Counted from the first letter of the stretch, positions 1 through 8,852 are shown. The stretch is 13,952 bases of DNA from SAR116 cluster bacterium (GCA_002700485.1 PADU01000010.1:25457-39408), one strand, 5' to 3'. Program-made: numbers and translations. Notes: a model not told the origin generated them from the sequence alone.

Positions 1-711
1 CCTTCAGGCGTGAAATCCACACGGGCACAAGCGTGGACTGATACAGATCCAGACAGATGCGGTGTTCCAGCCTGCGTGTTTGAGGATGACTTTAGCTACG
101 AGGCCTGGGTTGAGTATATTCTCGATGTCCCGATGTATTTCCTGCACAGAGGCGATACGTATATTGATGTGTCTGGACAGTCCTTCAGGGCATTTATGGA
201 CGGCAAGCTACCTGGTTTTGAAGGTCAGCTGCCAAGCATGGAAGATTTTGAAGATCATATTACCACAGCTTTTCCTGAAGTTCGTTTGAAAGGCTATATT
301 GAAATGCGGGGCGCAGACAGTGGCAGCTGGGGCTCCATCTGTGCACTGCCAGCTTTGTGGGTTGGTCTTTTATATGATGAGGAAAGCCTGAACGCCGCAG
401 AGGCACTTGTGTCTGGTATTTCAGCTCAGCAAGTTGAGGCGGCGCGTTTGTCTGCGATTACAGATGGCCTTGATGGCCAGTTTGCGGGCCAACCAATGCT
501 AGTGATAGCAAGGGAAATAGTGGCACTGTCTGAAGCTGGCCTTGCCAGACGACAGATCACAGATAGTAAAGGCAGGGATGAGACACAATATCTCGACCCA
601 CTTCGGGAAATTGTAACCACAGGGAAAACCAATGCGGATATTATGCTCCATCACTATAATAGTGATTGGGACCGGGATGTCCGTCACCTGTTCAAACTAT
701 ATCATTATTAG
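1..711 (+). CDS. gshA: Glutamate-cysteine ligase, C-terminal part (5' end outside window)
   Basis: This is the C-terminal 236 codons of a glutamate-cysteine ligase, the ATP-dependent enzyme that joins glutamate and cysteine in the first step of glutathione synthesis in the cytoplasm. The reading frame is open from base 1, so the GTG at 10 is internal (Val) and not a start. I recognise the family, the plant/alphaproteobacterial GCS2 type, from the stretch DVPMYF..RGDTYIDVSGQSF, from FPEVRLKGYIEMRGAD, and from the following CALPALWVGLLYD. The tail DPLREIV..G also fits the family C-terminus. The gene ends at a TAG (709-711) with no frameshift visible. An MFS gene follows on the same strand after a gap of about 55 nt. 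The gap contains a small 4-bp hairpin (CGCT/AGCG near 739-749) but no T-run, so I do not call a terminator. Confidence 0.9.
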   Translation, partial: PSGVKSTRAQAWTDTDPDRCGVPACVFEDDFSYEAWVEYILDVPMYFLHRGDTYIDVSGQSFRAFMDGKLPGFEGQLPSMEDFEDHITTAFPEVRLKGYIEMRGADSGSWGSICALPALWVGLLYDEESLNAAEALVSGISAQQVEAARLSAITDGLDGQFAGQPMLVIAREIVALSEAGLARRQITDSKGRDETQYLDPLREIVTTGKTNADIMLHHYNSDWDRDVRHLFKLYHY

Positions 712-765
712 GCTGCTGCATGATGTGCACTCCTCTCGCTAACAGCGTGAATTGCATCCGTATAA

Positions 766-825
766 ATGGCTAATCTCCTTTAAATTGTCTTTATCAATTT
801 TGTCGGACTTGGCGCGCTTATCCCT
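766..825 (+). other. Detached first helix of the MFS gene with in-frame TAA
   Basis: An ATG at 766 opens five codons (MANLL), then a TAA at 781-783, then 14 sense codons (IVFINFVGLGALIP) that run directly into the MFS frame at 826. The residues are those expected of the first transmembrane helix of a TetA/TCR-like transporter. A single base change (for example TTA Leu to TAA) would explain the break. No second disruption is seen in the rest of the gene. Confidence 0.7.
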
Positions 826-1974
826 GTGTTGCCATTCACTGTGATTGACGGGCTGGGTCATTCAGAGATTGTGATGACAGCTTTGCTGGCCAGCTTTGCT
901 TTTGCCATGTTTGTCGCCAATCCTGCGCTGGGCCGGATATCAGACAAGCTGGGCAGGCGACCTGTTTTGTTGCTCTCTCTTGGGGTTGGCAAAGTTGCTC
1001 ATCTCTGGTTTGCGGTCAGCAATGACATTATGCAGATGTTTGCCGCACGGACCATCGCCGGATTGGCAACAGGGAATATAGGCGTCATTCAGTCAATAAT
1101 TGCAGACCGAACATCACCACAGGACAGAGCCAGAACAATGGGTTTTTTGGGAGCGGCAATTGGCGCAGGATTTGTGACCGGGCCAGCTCTTGGTGGACTA
1201 TTGAGTGGCATCGGTTCTGGACCTGTCCATCAGACGCCGTTTCTGATTGCAGCGGCGTTTTCTGCCCTGTCCTTCATTCTGGCCATCAGATTGAAGGAGA
1301 CCGGTACTTTGTCCCGCTCTGTTGTCACGCAGGGGGTGTTTTCAGAATACGTGAAGACTGTCTTATCTGGCCAAATTGGTTGGTTTGCTGCGTCATTTTT
1401 CTGCCTGAATCTAGCATTTGCCCAAGTTGAAGTATCTTATGTTTTGTTGGTCAGGGATCTGCTGGGATTTGGGGCTAGACAGACAGGGTGGCTGTTTATC
1501 TATATCGGGGTGCTAATTATCATCGTTCAGGGTGGATTGATTTCCCGCGCCGTTTTGCGCTTTGGGGAGATGAAGACCATCATTGCTGGTGTTGCGCTGC
1601 TGGCCAGTGGTCAGCTTCTGACTGTGGCACTTGCCTTTGGCGACGCGCTTGGTCTTGTCATCATGGTGGGCCCTATCCTGCTGTCAACGACCCTTGTCTG
1701 TGTTGGTTTTGCTTTCACTAATCCAACATTAACCGCTTCTGCCTCAAAGGCTGCGTCAGCTCGAAACATGGGTGGATCTCTCGGCTTTATACAGGGATGC
1801 GGGTCAATCGGACAGGTTTTAGGCCTTGTATCTGCAGGACCCTTCAATGCTTTTGGCGGGAGTGTGGCATCCTTTGGTTTTGGTACAGCGGTCACCTGCT
1901 GTCTGTTGGTTTTTATTCTGATGATGTTAAGTCGCCAGCACAGACAGCAGAAAATGGCTGATGGAGTCTGCTAA
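826..1974 (+). CDS. MFS (TetA/TCR-like) transporter, N-terminus interrupted by a stop codon
   Basis: This is a major facilitator superfamily transporter, probably a proton-driven drug or metabolite exporter in the inner membrane; the substrate cannot be told from sequence. The frame encodes 382 residues from a GTG at 826. It has the family loop motif GRISDKLGRRP at residues 36-46, the GPALGGLLSG region, and many hydrophobic helices. The GTG start is unlikely to be the original one. The same frame continues upstream as IVFINFVGLGALIP, a typical first membrane helix. Before that stands a TAA (781-783), and before the TAA an ATG (766) reading MANLL. Without the TAA the protein would be about 402 residues, the usual length for this family. 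As the sequence stands, the product would lack helix 1, so the gene is either a recent pseudogene, an 11-helix variant, or carries a sequence error. No clear Shine-Dalgarno precedes 766 or 826. The stop overlaps the convergent tldD stop. Confidence 0.8.
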   Translation: MLPFTVIDGLGHSEIVMTALLASFAFAMFVANPALGRISDKLGRRPVLLLSLGVGKVAHLWFAVSNDIMQMFAARTIAGLATGNIGVIQSIIADRTSPQDRARTMGFLGAAIGAGFVTGPALGGLLSGIGSGPVHQTPFLIAAAFSALSFILAIRLKETGTLSRSVVTQGVFSEYVKTVLSGQIGWFAASFFCLNLAFAQVEVSYVLLVRDLLGFGARQTGWLFIYIGVLIIIVQGGLISRAVLRFGEMKTIIAGVALLASGQLLTVALAFGDALGLVIMVGPILLSTTLVCVGFAFTNPTLTASASKAASARNMGGSLGFIQGCGSIGQVLGLVSAGPFNAFGGSVASFGFGTAVTCCLLVFILMMLSRQHRQQKMADGVC

Positions 1975-3410
1975 GCAGCCTCTGTCCCGCCAACGGTGAT
2001 GCCGCCCATTTTCAGTGTAGGCTGACCGACCCCAACAGGAACAGACTGCCCGGCTTTTCCACATGTCCCAACACCTCTGTCCAGTGACAAATCATTGCCG
2101 ATCATAGTTATTTTTGACATGGCATCAGGTCCGCTGCCGATCAAGGTTGCACCTTTTACAGGCGCGCCGATTTTTCCATTTTCAACTAGATAGGCTTCAG
2201 AGGCAGCGAACACAAATTTTCCAGAGGTGATATCCACCTGACCGCCGCCAAAATTCACTGCATATATTCCTTTTTTCATTGAGGCGACAATTTCATCAGC
2301 CTCACAGGTCCCATTTTCCATGAATGTGTTAGTCATACGCGGCATCGGCAGATGGGCATAAGATTCTCGGCGGCCATTTCCGGTCGCGTCAACACCCATA
2401 AGACGCGCATTCTGCCGATCCTGCATATAGGCTTTCAGGATCCCATCTTCTATCAGCACATTGCGTGCGGACTGAGTTCCTTCATCATCGATTGTTATAG
2501 ACCCCCGACGATCCTTAATTGTGCCATCATCCACGACAGTGACACCCTTTGCAGCCACTTGTTCACCAACACGACCAGAAAAAACAGATGTCCCCTTACG
2601 GTTGAAATCACCCTCCAGCCCATGGCCAACTGCCTCATGTAACATCACACCAGGCCAGCCTGACCCCAAGACGATTTCCATCTCACCAGCTGGCGCACCA
2701 ACAGATTCAAGGTTTAATAGCGCGATGCGTAGCGCTTCATCCACCTCAGCCTCCCACATTTTAGGGTTCAAATAGGGGTCAAACATAAACCGGCCGCCTG
2801 TTCCACTGCTTCCGCTTTCCATCCGGCCATTCTTTTCGGCAACTACAGCTACATTCAACCTGACCAGAGGGCGGATATCAGCAAAGCGAGTGCCGTCTGG
2901 CCGTATGATTTGTACTGCTTGCCATGAGCCGGCTATAGAGGCGCTGACTTGTTTTACCCGCGGGTCTTTGTCACGCGCATAGCTGTCCATCTTCTGCAAC
3001 AAAGCCACTTTGTCCTCAAAGGCTGTTTGGTTAAGCGGATTGGAATCTGAATATAAAGACTCGTTGCGCCCAGCTTCTGGGGCAAGAGCAATTTTGCCTG
3101 AATGGCCAGAGGCGACAGCGGAAACGGTCTCAGCTGCACGCTTCAGGGCGGCTGAACTTAACTCACCAGCATGAGCAAAAGCGTCTGCCTCGCCAACTAT
3201 CGCGCGCAAGCCAAATCCAGCGCTTTGGTCATAGGTTGCTGTTTTCAGACGGCCATCATCAAATGACAGCATCTCGGCATGACGCATTTCTAAAAACAAG
3301 TCGCCATCATCCGCTCCATGCAAGCAGTTGGCGACAATTTTCATAGTTTGGTCCTTATCCAGACCCGTTGATCCGAAAAACGCCTGATCTGTTTGTTCAA
3401 GTAAATTCAT
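1971..3410 (-). CDS. tldD: TldD metalloprotease (TldD/PmbA family)
   Basis: TldD is the zinc-bearing subunit of the TldD/TldE(PmbA) heterodimeric protease, a cytoplasmic enzyme that degrades unfolded peptides and matures some modified peptides. The protein is 479 residues, the usual length. The family metal site HExxxH is present as HEAVGH at residues 258-263, and the conserved C-terminal Cys is in GTCGKAGQSVPVGVGQP (Cys450). The N-terminal region and the GFGLRA..G..DAFA strand pattern also match. The start is the ATG whose complement ends at 3410; a purine-rich AAGAGA about 9 nt upstream could serve as ribosome site. Its partner tldE/pmbA is not in the window. It is divergent from the coxB operon, an arrangement I know from alphaproteobacteria. 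Its TAG (complement of 1971-1973) overlaps the MFS TAA. Confidence 0.95.
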   Translation of the reverse strand: MNLLEQTDQAFFGSTGLDKDQTMKIVANCLHGADDGDLFLEMRHAEMLSFDDGRLKTATYDQSAGFGLRAIVGEADAFAHAGELSSAALKRAAETVSAVASGHSGKIALAPEAGRNESLYSDSNPLNQTAFEDKVALLQKMDSYARDKDPRVKQVSASIAGSWQAVQIIRPDGTRFADIRPLVRLNVAVVAEKNGRMESGSSGTGGRFMFDPYLNPKMWEAEVDEALRIALLNLESVGAPAGEMEIVLGSGWPGVMLHEAVGHGLEGDFNRKGTSVFSGRVGEQVAAKGVTVVDDGTIKDRRGSITIDDEGTQSARNVLIEDGILKAYMQDRQNARLMGVDATGNGRRESYAHLPMPRMTNTFMENGTCEADEIVASMKKGIYAVNFGGGQVDITSGKFVFAASEAYLVENGKIGAPVKGATLIGSGPDAMSKITMIGNDLSLDRGVGTCGKAGQSVPVGVGQPTLKMGGITVGGTEAA

Positions 3411-3553
3411 AAGACTATCTCTTTTTTGGGCGCTGAGACTCTCACCGCAATATTAACTTTCTAATTGAGAATGGTATCTCCTGCATCATATTTCAAGGAG
3501 GAAATCTGGACAGCGGACATCGTTTAAATTGTCTGATAAGTCTGTTTTCGTGC

Positions 3554-3584
3554 CTCTTTGCGACTTGCCGTCGCAGAGGGCTTT
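3554..3584 (+). other. Stable hairpin followed by four T (possible terminator or leader element)
   Basis: The arms CTCTTTGCGAC (3554-3564) and GTCGCAGAGGG (3570-3580) pair over 11 bp, nine Watson-Crick and two G-U, with a 5-nt loop TTGCC. The right arm is followed by CTTTTC. The form resembles a weak intrinsic terminator. No plus-strand gene precedes it in this intergenic region, so it could end a small RNA or attenuate a long coxB leader. The T-run is short, so termination is uncertain. Confidence 0.4.
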
Positions 3585-3660
3585 TCACAGCACAGAAAAC
3601 ACGCTAAAAATAAGTAGAAATCTAAAGAAGTAGGCTTTTCACACCTGACACTTCATGCTT

Positions 3661-3688
3661 TTGTTCAAACAGGGCTATTTCGCATAAT
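3661..3688 (+). promoter_or_regulatory. Candidate sigma70-type promoter for the coxB operon
   Basis: TTGTTC (3661-3666) and CATAAT (3683-3688) are separated by 16 nt and lie 43 nt before the coxB ATG. Both are near-consensus hexamers. A start near 3695 would give a leader of about 35 nt that begins just before the inverted repeat at 3701-3717. This was chosen by eye and no transcription start is known. Confidence 0.35.
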
Positions 3689-3700
3689 GTTGCGACAGAG

Positions 3701-3717
3701 TTACACCTTAAGGGTAA
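3701..3717. promoter_or_regulatory. Inverted repeat before coxB (candidate operator or leader stem)
   Basis: The sequence TTACACCTTAAGGGTAA is a dyad: the arms TTAC and GTAA flank the perfect 8-bp palindrome CCTTAAGG, with one extra A on the left. It lies between the candidate promoter and the coxB ribosome site (GGGGG at 3718-3722). It could bind a dimeric regulator. As RNA, the stem would touch the ribosome site. Neither role is shown. Confidence 0.35.
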
Positions 3718-3730
3718 GGGGGATCACGAA

Positions 3731-4585
3731 ATGACAACGCGCGGCTCTTTTTTGGCGGGTCTGGGGCTATTTGCTGCGACGACCGTTTTAATGATAGCTG
3801 GCGGCGCATTGGCAGCTGAACCACAGCCCTGGCAGTTTGGTCTTCAGCCACCAGCAGGGTCAATTGCTGAAAGGGCAACCAGCCTGCACAATCTATTGCT
3901 GGTGATTATCACGGCTATTTCCTTATTTGTGCTGGCTTTGCTTGTGTATACCTGTGTGCGGTTCCGTCAGTCAGCTAATTCAAAACCATCAAAGACTACG
4001 CACAATGCGGTGATTGAAGTGTTGTGGACGGTTGTTCCCGTTCTCATCTTGGTTGTGATTGCTGTGCCGTCTTTTCGTTTGCTGTATTACATGGATAAGA
4101 CTCAAGATACTGAGATGGTAATTAAAATTACAGGAAACCAGTGGTACTGGAATTACGAATATCCTGATGAGGAACTAAGTTTCGACAGCTATATGATTGA
4201 CGAAGCTGAGCTAAAAAAAGGTCAGAAGCGTCTCTTAGAAGTCGATTATCCGATGGTTGTGCCGGCTGGCACTAGGGTCAAGCTTCTGGTTACAGGCAAT
4301 GATGTAATGCATTCCTTTTTCGTGCCTTCACTCGCAGTTCAAACCTATTCGATTATTGGCCGGGTAAATGAAGCCTGGATAGATGTCCCTGAAGGGGCAA
4401 ATACCTACTACGGACAGTGCAATCAGATCTGCGGCGTAAACCACGCCTATATGCCAATTGTAGTGAGGGCACTTGAAAAGAAGGAATATGAAGCATGGCT
4501 TGCTGGAGCGAAAGAAGAATTCGCGTCTGTTAAGACGCCAGCAGATACTCTGCTGAAAAAGACATTGGTGGCATCTGCCAACTGA
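3731..4585 (+). CDS. coxB: Cytochrome c oxidase subunit II (CuA subunit)
   Basis: This subunit (also called ctaC) accepts electrons from cytochrome c at the binuclear CuA centre on the periplasmic side of the aa3 oxidase. The 284-residue protein has a signal peptide ending near residue 29 (GGALAA), two membrane helices at about 54-76 and 94-118, and a periplasmic cupredoxin domain. The CuA ligands are His194, Cys230, Cys234, His238 and Met241. The aromatic electron-entry motif QWYW is at 137-140, and Glu96 between the helices sits where the K-channel entry Glu is expected. Two deviations are visible: the loop reads CNQIC, with Gln232 where aa3 oxidases normally have Glu, and HSFF replaces the usual HSW after His194. 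The ATG at 3731 is supported by a G-rich ribosome site (3718-3722). This is the first gene of the oxidase operon; coxA follows after 25 nt. Confidence 0.96.
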   Translation: MTTRGSFLAGLGLFAATTVLMIAGGALAAEPQPWQFGLQPPAGSIAERATSLHNLLLVIITAISLFVLALLVYTCVRFRQSANSKPSKTTHNAVIEVLWTVVPVLILVVIAVPSFRLLYYMDKTQDTEMVIKITGNQWYWNYEYPDEELSFDSYMIDEAELKKGQKRLLEVDYPMVVPAGTRVKLLVTGNDVMHSFFVPSLAVQTYSIIGRVNEAWIDVPEGANTYYGQCNQICGVNHAYMPIVVRALEKKEYEAWLAGAKEEFASVKTPADTLLKKTLVASAN

Positions 4586-4596
4586 ATAAGTGCGTG

Positions 4597-4602
4597 AAGG
4601 AG
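4597..4602 (+). promoter_or_regulatory. coxA ribosome binding site
   Basis: AAGGAG lies 8 nt before the ATG at 4611 and decides that start. An in-frame GTG at 4590 would put the site inside the gene and add seven unconserved residues. Confidence 0.8.
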
Positions 4603-4610
4603 AAACACAA

Positions 4611-6219
<1,609 letters not shown>

Positions 6220-6246
6220 GCGCGCCTAGAGCTGAAAAGGGACCAA

Positions 6247-7209
6247 ATGATGACTGCCATCTCGTCTCAGACATCGGGCCATGACCTTAAATTGAAACCA
6301 ACCGTCTCTGCATCTGTGGCAACAGTTGGTGACTTTTTCCAACTAATGAAGCCAAGGGTGATGACCCTTGTGACCTTCACTGGATTAGCCGGCATGTATC
6401 TCGCCCCGGGTGAAAAGCATCTGGGCCTCGCCCTCGTGTCTTTGTTTGCGATTGCGGCCGGCGCAGGTGCGTCTGGGGCTATAAACCAGTGGTATGACCG
6501 AGATATTGACCGGGTCATGTCTCGGACACGTGGCCGACCAATCCCAGCGGGAAAAGTAGACCCGGCTGAGGCCCTTGCCCTTGGCGTCGTCGTCTCCGTT
6601 CTTTCTGTGCTTTTGCTGTCCTTATCTGCAAATTTTCTAGCAGGAGGTCTGTTGGCGTTCACAATCTTCTTCTATGCTGTAATCTACACGGTGTGGTTGA
6701 AACGGAGCACGCCTCAGAATATTGTCATTGGCGGGGCAGCCGGGGCGTTACCGCCTGTTGTGGGTTGGGCCAGCATCACTGGAACAGTATCTGTTGAAGC
6801 GCTGATTCTGTTTGCACTAATATTTTTCTGGACGCCTCCACATTTCTGGGCCCTCGCTCTTGTCAAGAATGAAGATTATAAACAGGCTAACATACCGATG
6901 TTGCCTGTTGTTGCTGGTAAGCAGGAAACGCTGCGCCAGATTGTTATCTATTCGACCGTGATGGCACCTACAGGTGTGGCCCCATATCTGGTGGGTCTGA
7001 CCAGCATTGTTTATGGTGTTGTGGCAGCGGTATTGGGCTGTGCGTTTTTTTTACTTGCAATCCGGCTCTTCAAATCGCCTACAGACAGACAGTCATGGGA
7101 ACTGTTTAAATTCTCCGTCTTTTATTTGGCGGCGCTGTTCGGATGCTTGATTTTGGACAAGCTTTTCATTCAGCAGCTTGGGCTTCTGAGATTTATAGGA
7201 ATTCAGTGA
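6247..7209 (+). CDS. ctaB: Protoheme IX farnesyltransferase (heme O synthase)
   Basis: CtaB (CyoE/COX10 type) attaches a farnesyl group to heme b to make heme O, the precursor of the heme A used by subunit I. It is an inner-membrane prenyltransferase of the UbiA superfamily with about nine helices. The 320 residues contain the first Asp-rich motif as NQWYDRDIDRVMSRTRGRP (residues 80-98, with Asp84 and Asp88) and the family loop YTVWLKRSTPQNIVIGGAAG around 146-165. WTPPHFWALAL is also typical. Two adjacent ATGs (6247, 6250) could start it; an AAAAGGGA site lies about 6 nt before the first. It follows coxA by 27 nt, and its TGA shares a base with the ATG of the next small gene, so the two are translationally coupled. 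No heme A synthase (ctaA) is in the window. Confidence 0.96.
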   Translation: MMTAISSQTSGHDLKLKPTVSASVATVGDFFQLMKPRVMTLVTFTGLAGMYLAPGEKHLGLALVSLFAIAAGAGASGAINQWYDRDIDRVMSRTRGRPIPAGKVDPAEALALGVVVSVLSVLLLSLSANFLAGGLLAFTIFFYAVIYTVWLKRSTPQNIVIGGAAGALPPVVGWASITGTVSVEALILFALIFFWTPPHFWALALVKNEDYKQANIPMLPVVAGKQETLRQIVIYSTVMAPTGVAPYLVGLTSIVYGVVAAVLGCAFFLLAIRLFKSPTDRQSWELFKFSVFYLAALFGCLILDKLFIQQLGLLRFIGIQ

Positions 7210-7343
7210 TGGCGGAAAGAGAGCCAAAGACAGGGGCCGAGATGCAGACTATGCGCAAGCGCCGAAATCTCTGGGTGATTGGGATGATTTTTAGCCTCGC
7301 TCTGCTGTTTTATTTTATCACCATCTTTAGGATGGGGATGTAA
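7209..7343 (+). CDS. 44-residue single-helix membrane protein of the oxidase cluster (CoxF-like)
   Basis: The ATG at 7209 overlaps the ctaB TGA by one base (TGATG), so it is probably translated by reinitiation. The product is a short polar, charged N-terminus (about residues 1-19, with MRKRRN at 15-20), then one membrane helix at about 21-40, then RMGM. By position between ctaB and ctaG, and by its RKRRN-helix layout, it matches the small uncharacterised proteins called CoxF or "cytochrome c oxidase assembly/subunit IV-like" in alphaproteobacterial cox operons. The positive-inside rule suggests the N-terminus faces the cytoplasm. The role is unknown; a link to oxidase assembly is inferred only from the operon. 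An earlier in-frame start at 7143, giving 66 residues, would overlap ctaB widely and is less likely. Confidence 0.75.
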   Translation: MAEREPKTGAEMQTMRKRRNLWVIGMIFSLALLFYFITIFRMGM

Positions 7344-7348
7344 CGGCA

Positions 7349-7939
7349 ATGACAATTACTGCTTCAAATCATAACATGCATAACCAAGGTAAAGACCAGC
7401 GTGATAAAACCAATAATAGATTGTTGTTTGTTGTCGCCGTTGTGGTGATGTCTATGGTTGGTCTGGCTTATGCCTCAGTTCCGCTATATAAGCTGTTTTG
7501 TCAGGTCACTGGATTTGGCGGTACCACACAAATTGCTACACAGGCGCCTGAACAGGCCCTGCTTACTGTTGAACCTCTGGCAGTCCGGCTTGATGCAAAT
7601 GTTAACCCGCAATTGAACTGGTCATTTGTTCCGATTGAACAGGAAGTCAGTCTGAAGCCCGGTGAAGAGGTTACAGCTATTTACCGTGCTACCAATATTG
7701 GAACGATGCCGTCCACGGGGACGGCCACCTTCAATGTGACACCGCAGAAGGCGGGGCCCTATTTCATGAAAATAGAATGTTTCTGTTTTACGGAACAAAC
7801 TCTGCAGCCAGGTGAATCTATTGATATGCCGGTAAGATTTTTTTTGGACAGCGAGATCGTATCTGATATCAATACATCAGATATTGATGAGATTGTGTTA
7901 TCTTACACATTTTTCAAAGCAATGGGTAATTCAAGTTGA
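7349..7939 (+). CDS. ctaG: Cytochrome c oxidase assembly protein CtaG/Cox11 (CuB insertion)
   Basis: This is a Cox11-type copper chaperone that delivers copper to the CuB site of subunit I. It is anchored by one N-terminal helix (about residues 24-42), with a soluble immunoglobulin-like domain in the periplasm. The 196-residue protein has the conserved YASVPLYKLFCQVTGFGGT segment right after the helix (Cys51) and the copper-binding CFCF motif (Cys144 and Cys146). Its C-terminal DIDEIVLSYTFF also fits the family. The ATG at 7349 is 5 nt after the preceding stop. No strong ribosome site is visible, and an in-frame ATG at 7376 is an alternative start. The gene is placed between the small CoxF-like gene and coxC, as in other alphaproteobacteria. 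No deviation at the copper ligands is seen. Confidence 0.95.
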   Translation: MTITASNHNMHNQGKDQRDKTNNRLLFVVAVVVMSMVGLAYASVPLYKLFCQVTGFGGTTQIATQAPEQALLTVEPLAVRLDANVNPQLNWSFVPIEQEVSLKPGEEVTAIYRATNIGTMPSTGTATFNVTPQKAGPYFMKIECFCFTEQTLQPGESIDMPVRFFLDSEIVSDINTSDIDEIVLSYTFFKAMGNSS

Positions 7940-7996
7940 AATTAACCCAATATAGGGCCAGTCGGTGGGGGCAGGCTAATTTTAAGGAGAACTGAC

Positions 7997-8782
7997 ATGA
8001 GTGGTGCACAACAACATCCATACCATCTTGTAGAACCAAGCCCTTGGCCGGCTGTAGGTGCTGCTGCTGCTTTTGTAATGGCGATCGGCGGTATTATGTT
8101 CATGCATCAACGCGATTTTGGTCCTCACGTTCTCGGTTTGGGCCTTGGTCTTGTTCTATTGACAATGTTCATGTGGTGGCGAGACATTATTCGCGAAGCA
8201 GAATATCAAGGACATCACACTCCCATTGTTCAGATAGGGATGCGATATGGCATGATGCTATTTATTGCCTCTGAGGTCATGTTTTTTGTAGCGTTTTTCT
8301 GGGCTTTCTTCGATCGGGCCTTCTATCCGGTTGGTGGTGTCTGGCCACCAGAGGGGATTGAAACATTTAATGCATTTGACCTGCCGCTAATTAACACACT
8401 TATTCTGCTGCTCTCAGGTTGCACGGTTACCTGGGCACACCATGCATTAGTTCATGACAACAGACGTGATTTCATCAATGGATTGTTCATCACAATTTTG
8501 CTAGGTGCATTGTTTACCGCACTTCAGGCCGTGGAATATGACCATGCCGCCTTTTCCTTTACAGACGGTATCTACCCATCAGTCTTTTTTATGGCAACTG
8601 GTTTTCACGGCTTTCATGTGATAATTGGCACATTGTTTTTAACGGTTTGTCTGTTCCGGGGCCTGAAGGGCCACTTTACATCTGAGCAACATTTTGGATT
8701 TGAAGCGGCAGCCTGGTACTGGCATTTTGTTGATGTGGTCTGGCTGTTCCTATTTGTTGCGGTCTACTGGTGGGGGGCTTGA
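7997..8782 (+). CDS. coxC: Cytochrome c oxidase subunit III
   Basis: Subunit III (ctaE) is the third core subunit of the aa3 oxidase. It has no redox centre and stabilises proton uptake and turnover of subunit I. The 261-residue protein has the mitochondrial-like start [12 protein letters not shown], about seven membrane helices, the conserved carboxylate in [11 protein letters not shown] (Glu93), and the C-terminal pattern [22 protein letters not shown]. The family tail VYWWG(A) ends it. A strong AAGGAGA (7984-7990) lies 6 nt before the ATG. It follows ctaG by 57 nt and is followed by an intrinsic terminator. In many alphaproteobacteria a DUF983 gene sits between coxC and surf1; here the 93-nt gap has no room for it. 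Confidence 0.96.
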   Translation: MSGAQQHPYHLVEPSPWPAVGAAAAFVMAIGGIMFMHQRDFGPHVLGLGLGLVLLTMFMWWRDIIREAEYQGHHTPIVQIGMRYGMMLFIASEVMFFVAFFWAFFDRAFYPVGGVWPPEGIETFNAFDLPLINTLILLLSGCTVTWAHHALVHDNRRDFINGLFITILLGALFTALQAVEYDHAAFSFTDGIYPSVFFMATGFHGFHVIIGTLFLTVCLFRGLKGHFTSEQHFGFEAAAWYWHFVDVVWLFLFVAVYWWGA

Positions 8783-8816
8783 TCACCTTTACTCATCCCC
8801 TGATGATATGATAGTC

Positions 8817-8852
8817 ATCGGTCTGTGCTTTTTTAGTGCAGACCGATTTTTT
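8817..8852 (+). terminator. Rho-independent terminator after coxC
   Basis: The perfect 9-bp arms ATCGGTCTG (8817-8825) and CAGACCGAT (8839-8847) enclose a 13-nt loop and run into six T (8847-8852). This is a textbook intrinsic terminator on the plus strand. It would end the coxB-coxC transcript 34 nt after coxC, yet the surf1 ATG lies only 23 nt beyond, so some read-through or an upstream internal promoter must supply surf1. Confidence 0.8.

Larger units (their letters stand above)
3411..3730. other. Divergent tldD / coxB intergenic region (320 nt)
   Basis: I see no convincing gene here. On the plus strand it holds an orphan strong Shine-Dalgarno AAGGAGG (3495-3501), an 11-bp hairpin (3554-3580) followed by four T, an 11-bp direct repeat GGCTTTTCACA at 3579-3589 and 3633-3643, a possible coxB promoter (3661-3688), and an inverted repeat (3701-3717) just before the coxB ribosome site. 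The tldD promoter must also lie here, reading leftward, but I could not choose a convincing -35/-10 pair. The density of short structured elements suggests the coxB transcript has a regulated leader; that is inference. Confidence 0.6.

Noticed and set aside
781..783. Stop-codon reassignment to explain the TAA in the MFS gene
   Set aside because: TAA ends coxA, surf1, thrC and the M16 gene at the expected lengths, and TAG and TGA also act as stops, so the code is standard.
2352..2775. Plus-strand open frames inside tldD
   Set aside because: No recognisable features; they are antisense to a clearly conserved protein.
778..3535. 12-base repeat TTTAAATTGTCT at 778-789 and 3524-3535
   Set aside because: Several 12-mer repeats are expected by chance in a window of this size, and the contexts are unrelated.
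7143..7343. 66-residue version of the small CoxF-like protein
   Set aside because: It would overlap ctaB by 67 nt; the ATG at 7209 in a TGATG overlap is the natural coupled start.
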